Source: Akebia trifoliata (Eukaryota; Streptophyta; Magnoliopsida; Ranunculales; Lardizabalaceae). Taken from it: a stretch of DNA of 64,000 nucleotides. Within the stretch, counting starts at the first letter, position 1; every line of letters begins with the position of its first letter. The notes under the pieces are model-generated. The model had not been told where the DNA came from. It ran no database searches and saw only the letters and a program-made list of their open reading frames with translations. The position numbers and the translations under genes were made by a program. The DNA lies in NCBI GenBank assembly GCA_017979445.1, contig CM030706.1, forward strand, positions 9,596,967-9,660,966, written 5' to 3'. Positions 57,187-64,000 of the stretch are shown here, one piece after another.

Positions 57187-57585
57187 TAGAGAGTTTTTAT
57201 TAGTAACCCAACTTTTACTTATTTTCAATCATTGAATTATTTTTTGGTGAATCTCCATTTCGTGCATTGAATATGATGAAATTTCAAGTTTGGTGCACTG
57301 TTCATTTTAATTCCCAAAACATGCATTCATCATTTTTATAACTTATGAACTAGTGACGAACACACTTTTAATATCTACGAATTCGTTGATATACCAACAA
57401 ATTCATTGATTATAAAAAGTGACAAAATCACTCGAAATGCATGTTTTGGGAATTAAAATGAACAGTATACTGAATTCGGAATTCAGACATAAGTTGGGCA
57501 CGCTCTTGGAAAAATCCCCTTATTTTTCTTATTTTAATTGGAGTGTACTAAGTACAAGTTGGAATGCCAATAACAATTATCCTAA
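57187..57585. mobile_element. TTGGCACC-type MITE, second subfamily, copy 2
   Basis: It matches 24405-24812 across its length. Shared words are CACTGTTCATTTTAATTCCC, CAAAACATGCATT, AAAAGTGACAAAATCAC and TTTTGGGAATTAAAATGAAC. The terminal words have decayed to TTTTATTAGTAACCCAACTT and AAGTTGGAATGCCAATAACA. The interior palindrome is retained. Confidence 0.7.
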
Positions 57586-58439
57586 TTAATTTTTGGGACA
57601 ATGACCCCAAAGACTTTTTTTTCGAAAATATGTACAAAAAATTCCCTTATGAAAAAATATGAACTATTTATCAAATATTAATCTAAAAAGGATTTTTGAG
57701 CAAAAATGTCATAATTACCCTTTCAATGAATTTTGAAGTTTAAAGAAACGTATTTATTTGAGAATATTTGAACTAATCATATGTTTTAAAATTAATGACA
57801 TGCCCCTTGACTATAGTCACCTCTTATATAATAATGAAAAATAAGATATAAATGAAAAGAAAAAAAAATCATTATTTCTTTTTCCAAAATTAGTGATTTT
57901 TAACTCATATAGATGATGATGATGGAGACGAGTATGATTATCATCATTATCAAACTAATTCGATCTATGTATACTAGAATTATTAAAAAATATAAATAAT
58001 TTTATATAATTAAAACATTATTTTAAAACATGACTTGAATGTTTATCGAATTGATTCAATTAAAAAAATTAGCAAGTCTACTTAAATGAGTCAAATAAAA
58101 TTATATTGAATTTATAAATAGATTTTAATAAATAAAAAAATATTTATTTTTTTATTTTCACAAAAATTTAATAAATTGGTTAAATTTTTTATTTGACTAT
58201 GTTTTTAAATTAAATCATTTTGTAAAATTGTTAAAAGGGTATTTCAAGTATTTTTCTTAAAAAAATCTTCAAAAAAATCTTTAATTGATGAATATTATAT
58301 TAAGTGGGATTTAAATGATCAGTATTCTTTTCCAATAGACTAATCGGTACATATTCCAAATAAAGGATCCCTCACCGTCATTGCACTTAGGAAAAGAGCC
58401 AGCGAACAACTGATGGGATAGATTGACAATAGTTATACT

Positions 58440-59310
58440 TCGTTGGCAAGGATGTATTGACTTGAAGGGAGTATCACAAGCGCTTGTTTTAGGCACTGGC
58501 TTTTAAAATTAATCGATGCCGTTGCTTCCTTTTTCACGAGGATATAAAAGGAAAGAAAGGGAACTCAAGTTCATGGTTAGGGTTTTTGATCGAAGGTATA
58601 AACTATTTTTGACGAAGAAGAAGATGATGGCGGTTCATGAAATAAGTACTGGCTCAGTATATTTTTGTTCGGAATGGGTGGTTTGGGAAAATTTCAAAAA
58701 TGGGCGGCATAGGCAAAACAACTTATTGGATTTGTCAAGAATGTAAGTTCTTATTCTTGATGTTTGAAAGATTTTATTTATTTAATTTTGAAAATGAATG
58801 AATTTTATTTTTTGATTGAAGTTTGAATGTTCTTTTTTTTATATCATATCTAGAGAAATGGTTAGGACTAAAATGATATTAATTGTGGAATCTTGATTTT
58901 AGATTCAGTGAGGAACAGTTTGTCAAGCTCAAATCGTTAATTTGTATGTTATGTTACCTCTCATATAAGGATTAATAATTTATAGAAAGTTTCACTTTAT
59001 CCAGAAGAAAATTGGAAGTAGTAACTAAACATTTCAGTTGATGATCCTACAATCTACATTTTCACTTCCAAAACTATTTGTTTTAATATGGTTTATTAGG
59101 CTTTTGTTTGAAAATTATAGAATTAGATAAAAGATTTGATTCTTCCATGGAAACTGTAACCATTTATCACAAATGGCCAATCAAGCAAACTTGAAATAAT
59201 TCCATAATTTTTTGGTAGAACAAAAATCCAAATCAAATCTCAATATTGCTTAGTGTAGTTCACCAGTTGCTGTCCAATCATAGCTATACGTTTAAAGTGG
59301 AGTTGACATA
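58440..59310 (+). repeat. Duplicated gene-like locus, copy 2
   Basis: This is the better preserved copy of the 25-kb locus. A TATA-like GGATATAAAAGGAAAGAAAG is followed by an open frame at 58516-58746. The frame encodes a basic N-terminus and a segment (EISTGSVYFCSEWVVWENF) that ends at a possible donor, AAGAAT|GTAAGT. The intron-like DNA that follows aligns with copy 1 up to GCTGTCCAATCATAGCTA. The product is not recognised. A promoter plus first exon is the simplest interpretation. Flank 57590-58430 is AT-rich and unassigned. Confidence 0.5.
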
Positions 59311-59549
59311 ATGGACCCATCTCATTTGTATGCTATTTGAACACTTTGCGTGTCTTTTGTAAAATCGATTTTTATTTGTTACAATAAATTTAGATTTTCA
59401 ATTATCATTTTCAGTTCTTTGATGTAAAATTTGAAATAAAGATCTTTCTATCTTTCCATCCTCGGTCACATTGAAAACAAACGAATTTGACCAAAATAGA
59501 TCGCAAAATTCGATGGCCTATGGTGGTCAAATTATATTGTCGGCCTTGA

Positions 59550-60360
59550 GCCATCAATTTGGTAAATAAATATTCGACAACTCAGGGACTTCTTAACTTT
59601 TTCCCACTTTTTACCCAATCGAACAAATCATGCACTTCTCTTTTTTACCATACAAAACATATGCTCTCTTCTCTAATCGCCCCCCTCTCTAATAATCATC
59701 ATCTCTCAATCGGCAATCTTCTCTCATTCCCCCCTATGTCTACTATCTCTTCCTTATCTCACTCTTTTTTACATCTCTCTCTCTTTCGGCTACAACCAAC
59801 CCAAGGCGCCCGAAGAGTTGTTAATTTGCTTTTGTTTTTTTCTCTTTATCATATCATTAGTTACAATTTTTGTTTGGAGTTTGGATACCACGATTAATTT
59901 AAAATAAATATTCCAAGATTAACATAAATTTTTTTATTAAGAAGACTATTATCGAAATACTTTTGTGAAAATTTCTTTCAAAAAAGGGATTCATACAATT
60001 ACAATGAATTTACTCTTATTGAATCCCAGAAATAATGTTATCACTAATCCCTTGAAATTTCATCTTGTCATTCCATGACTACATTAGGAATTTTTTCGTA
60101 AATCAATTTAACTGCAACATTTTCAATAGGTTGTTGAATTTGGTGGGTATGGTCTTCCTATCGGATTCTCCGTCCTTTCCTAACTCAAATCTTTGTATAT
60201 TTTTTTCTCTCATTCCTCTCTTCGACTATCTCACTCTATTTCTCCCAATCACCAAACCTCTTAAACCGATGGCTTTCTTCTCTTCAACGCTCTTATCTCT
60301 GTTATTTATCATTCATTGTATCTTATTTGATCACTCATTTATAAGACCATGAAAATGGAA
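59550..60360. other. Pyrimidine-rich stretch
   Basis: Two CT-rich tracts (59650-59800 and 60160-60300) keep plus-strand frames of 112 and 95 codons open. These are rich in Leu, Ser and Phe, with no domain. Leader-like or degraded sequence is more likely than a gene. Confidence 0.3.
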
Positions 60361-60809
60361 TTGATCCCAAAATGATAAAATGAAGGGAGAAAAAAAAAGA
60401 ATAATTTCGTGTAGTTATGAAATGCTCGTAGTGGTTGAATCGGTCGAGTATTCAACTTTCTTAGAGTCCTGTCTAGGGAATTGAGTTTTAGATGTATACA
60501 TAGAGAAAGTTGTGTGCAATGAAAAATGCAAGCAAGGTTTGGGGAGGGATTTTTTATCTTACGCCATTGTTTACATATTTGTGATGGAGACATGATCTTG
60601 ATATCTCTATGTTCGTGTGGAGTTTTGGAATGTGAAGTGATCTAATTGCATATTCGTTGTGACGAAGATATGTTATTTATATCTCTATGTTCATATATCT
60701 TTCATTGAATGTGAAGTTATCTAATGTAAATAATTGTAGTTTTCATGTATAAGCACCCATAAATAATTTGCAACTCTAAACTTTCTCTACCTTGGTTTCC
60801 ACCAAGCAC

Positions 60810-60992
60810 TTACTGGTTATGTTTTCCAAGGGTTTGTAGCAAGAACAGCCTAAAGTCTGTTTCCGCAACAATGTCAATAAGATATGCAAAAATGCTATAA
60901 AGAACCTCTAAGGAAGGCCCATGTCTCGTAATGATAATATTTGTAGGTATATCAAGAATAAATGTTTTCGAACATTTAGTTGGATGGCACAT
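60810..60992 (-). CDS. Short unrecognised open frame
   Basis: Sixty codons on the minus strand read like ordinary protein (IPTNIIITRHGPSLEVLYSI, then a stretch with IVAETDFRLFLLQTLG). No family is recognised and no partner exon is seen. It may be an exon remnant. Confidence 0.2.
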   Translation of the reverse strand: MCHPTKCSKTFILDIPTNIIITRHGPSLEVLYSIFAYLIDIVAETDFRLFLLQTLGKHNQ

Positions 60993-61285
60993 GCATTGAT
61001 AAATTCATTTGAACACATGCATGAAACATGTATTGATGCACAACTTCTTTTCATTTCCTTTGTTAAAAACCAAATGGTTATAAATTCTCAAATCCAATGG
61101 TTGGAAATTACTGACAAAGTTTATTATTGGGCTGTTGCTTGATCATATTGACACCATTAGTAAGAAAATGTATTAAAGGATATTGTTCAATCTCTCGAGG
61201 AGCCTTACTTTATTTGTGAAAATAATAATAAGTATAGTTCAATGTCTTGAACCAGTGTATTAAGTCGATGAATTATTTTTTATCA

Positions 61286-61454
61286 GAATACATCATGAGC
61301 CCCTACAACAAATTTTAGCTTTGTAAGTGAATCAAGCAAAACCTACATAGTAATTGGTTCCCCTTGTCCGAATACATCATGAGCCCTTACTACAGTTTTT
61401 AGTTTTGTAAGTGGATCAAGCAAAACCTACATAGTAATTGGTTCCATTTGTCTG
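61286..61454. repeat. 84-bp tandem duplication
   Basis: GAATACATCATGAGCCCCTA at 61286 recurs at 61370 as GAATACATCATGAGCCCTTA. Both are followed by AAGCAAAACCTACATAGTAA and TTGGTTCC. There are two copies with few differences, so the event is fairly young. Flanks hold no recognised gene. Confidence 0.85.
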
Positions 61455-61973
61455 AACAACTCTATTTCAAAAACATGCAGAAATGGGTTCAAAATAAGTG
61501 ATAACTTGATATGCCGGTTCTTTATTATATTTTCTAGAGATTATTGATACTAATCTACAAATATGTATTACTGATAATCAAGCCACGACTTCTGTACTTC
61601 TGTGATGATAGGATGTTAACCCTAGATTGTTAGGCGTATTTATAATTTTTTTTTTTTGTTGAAGAAAGCTTATAAATTGTTTTTTGGCCTTTTGTGCATA
61701 GTGAAGTCGGTGTTGCTCCAAGATGTTTGCCTGAATTAGGTTTTTCCACATAAATCCATGTGTTGTGGTTGACTTCTTGATTTTTGTCTCTTGTTTGTTC
61801 TCTTCAACCAATTTTGTATCGTCTAATTGTAGATTGAAGTTATTCCAACAATTTCCTTGAAGGAATCACAAGCTACTCTTCTAACACTGAGTTCTTACAG
61901 GTCAGGATAGGGGGCTACTTCAATAGTTAATAATAATGTGGAACTGGTACTTGGAACAACCAGTGGTTTATGT

Positions 61974-62839
61974 TAGGGGTGTCAATGGATAGTCAAAATT
62001 TGAATTTGAAATCATGTCTGAATAATTTGATATTATCTGAAAATTTTGGATTTCGAATTTGGATTCAAATAGTTTTTATTATCTGAATAGTTTTCGGATA
62101 GCCCTACATTCGTTCAGATAACATCCGATTAAAAAATCTTTATAATATCCATTTTTAAAGAATTTTTATTTTCTTTTAAAGTATCTTTTGCGATGGGTAT
62201 CTCTCTCTAGTAAAGAAAGAAATCTCTGGAGCTTGAATAAGATCTCACCATAGCTCCATCCTCCATGAAGGTTAGGGCTTTATTGAGATCTCACTAGAGC
62301 TCCATCGCCATTGTAGACTTTGAAAATTCACCATCACTACTAGTCTTTCTCGTTGCAGAAACCCTCATCCATTTCCTCTCTCTCTTTTTCTCCCCGTTCA
62401 AGCTCCAGCCAGAAAACCCTTGATTCATCTTAAATCCATTTTCTACAACCCATCATTTTCAACCTTGCCCTAACCCTAAAAGACTTAATTCATTTTTCTA
62501 CCAAAAATTTCATCTTTTTATACCTCCTTCAAAATGCATTTTTCCTTGTGATTTGGAAGTTGAAATAAAATATTAAGGTTGAAGAAGATCAGTTTGGAGG
62601 GGGGAAATTTTGTGTTTTTGACTATGAGTTGAAGATGAGGACATTCAGTTAAGTCACAGATTATGTCAAGGCCAAGTCCAAATCGGACATTATCGAATAT
62701 TTGATAAGTTAATCAAATCTGAATTCGAATTTTAATGTATTCCATCTATCGGATTTGGATTTGAATTTGGATATTAGTGTTTTTTTTTGGATTCAGATAC
62801 AAGCATATCCCATTAGATAGATATCTGTTGATTGCCGTA
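61974..62839. mobile_element. Second hAT-type element with 8-bp TSD
   Basis: The left end TAGGGGTGTCAATGGATA resembles the ends of the 15733-17441 element. The right end TCTGTTGATTGCCGTA is a decayed complement. A perfect 8-bp duplication GTTTATGT lies at 61966-61973 and 62840-62847. Subterminal GGATTTGGATTTGAATTTGG and ATCCGATTAAA words mirror the repeat-rich ends of the other element. The middle (62200-62480) is a CT-rich leader-like segment. No transposase is present. Confidence 0.75.
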
Positions 62840-63084
62840 GTTTATGTGGTGTTGGGTTTTAGAAGGGGTGGCATTGTTCTTGGGTTGAGAATGGGAATAA
62901 AGAAGATGGGTTTTGTGGGTGGAGATGGAGTAGTGACTTGTTGGATTTAAAGAGTTGGCACTACAAAAAGGATGACAATTTATATTTTCATGTTGCACAA
63001 GGATAAATGATGATTGAAATTTCTTTCTCTTTCCTCTATAAATCCAATCTTCATTTTCTAGTTACTTAGTTCTTTTTTGAATTT

Positions 63085-64000
63085 GATGTAGATAGGCTTG
63101 CCAACACTTATCTCAATGCCTAAGATCGAGTTAAGAAGTGCAAAGAAAGAAATCAGCAACATTGACTGAGTCAAATCAGCCAAAACCGAGTCAACTCGAT
63201 TCGACCAAGTCAACTAAATCCAATCTTTGACCGGTCCTCAAGACCTAGTCCAACTTCTCTTAAGACTCTTTCATTTATTGAGTTTTTATTTTTTAAGTTG
63301 TTTAAGTAGTCCTAACTAGTTTCAATTTCAATTTTAGAAATTTACTTTTACTAATTAGTTTCTAATTTGTTTTATGTTTAAAATTCGTTTTTATTCTTTA
63401 GGTTATAATTAGAAGTCCTTTTAGATGTCCAAATTGAGTTCTAATTGGATTAGAAGGTTAGTAATATGTTATAGATAGATTATGAAGTTACTTTTTAATA
63501 TTTTAAAAGGTTTCTAAGTTGTTATGCATGAGTTATCTATATAAGGAGCTCCAATAAACAAATTCAGTGAGTTAGTGTTTTGAAGATTTTTTAATAAAAG
63601 AAAAAAGAAGAGACTTCTTCCCTTTCTTTGTTTTTTTATTTTTATTTTGAGCATAAGAACCCGATGTTGGTTCTTAATTTTAGTATTTGCGATTGATTTC
63701 CATCAATCTCAAGCCTAGATTAAAGTTTCTAGTCTGTTTTGCTCTACATAGAGATTCTTTATTACTCTTAGTTCTTGGGATTTCACCCTAGAGCCAGATT
63801 TTTAACATAAACTCTAGGTTTGTGTGTTCTACCCTACATTAGAATTGTAATTATTTCACTAGTTGGCTCAGATGCTATTTCTTGTTGTAATAAATTGATT
63901 GAAGTTGTTCCCCTAACTTAATTTGGAGGATGCTTTATTCTGCAACTTAGGATCTGGAATTGAACTTAGATTCTTAAGCATCACTGACACCATATATTGT
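63085..64000 (+). mobile_element. Probable LTR running off the window
   Basis: The segment starts near TGATGTAGATAGGCTTGCC, has a GTCAA-rich region at 63170-63235, and a TATA-like CTATATAAGG at 63536-63545. It continues through a leader-like stretch with no open frame. The arrangement fits U3, TATA and R/U5 of an LTR. No primer site or second LTR is inside the window. Confidence 0.4.

Noticed and set aside
59559..60352. Plus-strand open frames of 112 and 95 codons.
   Set aside because: They follow pyrimidine-rich tracts, are Leu/Ser/Phe-rich without a domain, and show no gene structure.

Overview
This window is nuclear DNA from a flowering plant, probably a eudicot. It is AT-rich and intron-like, with no long intact genes, and it carries plant-specific families: FAR1/FRS proteins, an FT-like PEBP exon, the plant mobile domain, Tat-lineage Ty3/gypsy and copia LTRs, Mutator, hAT and Tourist elements, and a Pol III-derived SINE. 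I cannot name the species. No gene in the window looks intact and functional. It reads as a transposon-rich intergenic block holding broken gene pieces.

Layout. 1-2300: LTR-like and leader-like DNA, a GC-richer block that looks like a mitochondrial insert (about 1126-2144), and a retrotransposon gag scrap. 2300-5760: a 118-bp tandem repeat, a foldback element with a 9-bp target duplication, an FT-like exon 1 with a nonsense codon, and a small exon with the RNase H1 hybrid-binding (Caulimo_VI) fold. 7070-9790, minus strand: a possible two-exon small gene and a frameshifted FAR1-RELATED SEQUENCE pseudogene. 9877-10223: solo copia-type LTR. 12248-12518: a retroposon that joins a 5S rRNA-derived head to a tRNA-derived SINE inside one 14-bp target duplication. 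13-26 kb: a dense set of DNA transposons. It includes Tourist MITEs, a 1.7-kb hAT element inside an FRS fragment, a TTGGCACCCCAA-type MITE family, two foldback families sitting side by side in one TA microsatellite, and short near-perfect hairpin elements.

27-32.4 kb: an array of short palindromes (GACCTCTTAAAGGTC type) split by an insertion. That insertion carries a Mutator-like element with about 73-bp terminal inverted repeats, a plant mobile domain pseudogene on the plus strand and a MULE transposase remnant on the minus strand. 33-38 kb: LTR-like debris, then a CT-rich leader split by a 789-bp Tourist-like element with a trinucleotide-rich core, followed by a second Caulimo_VI exon. 39976-52643: one large Tat-lineage Ty3/gypsy element on the minus strand. 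It has both LTRs, a primer binding site, a broken integrase, a 192-bp repeat array near the 5' end and a 34/33-bp hairpin repeat array near the 3' end. A 1742-bp solo LTR of a related subfamily with a GGGGT duplication sits inside it. 52.6-64 kb: mostly unassigned AT-rich DNA with a CACTA-like end, one more MITE, a second copy of the 25-kb locus, a second hAT element and an LTR running off the end.

The features do not form a pathway. They record repeated insertion, capture and decay. The observations most worth following are the 5S-tRNA chimeric retroposon, the hairpin repeat array whose stem changes in a compensatory way, the MULE that carries a plant mobile domain gene, and the foldback elements.
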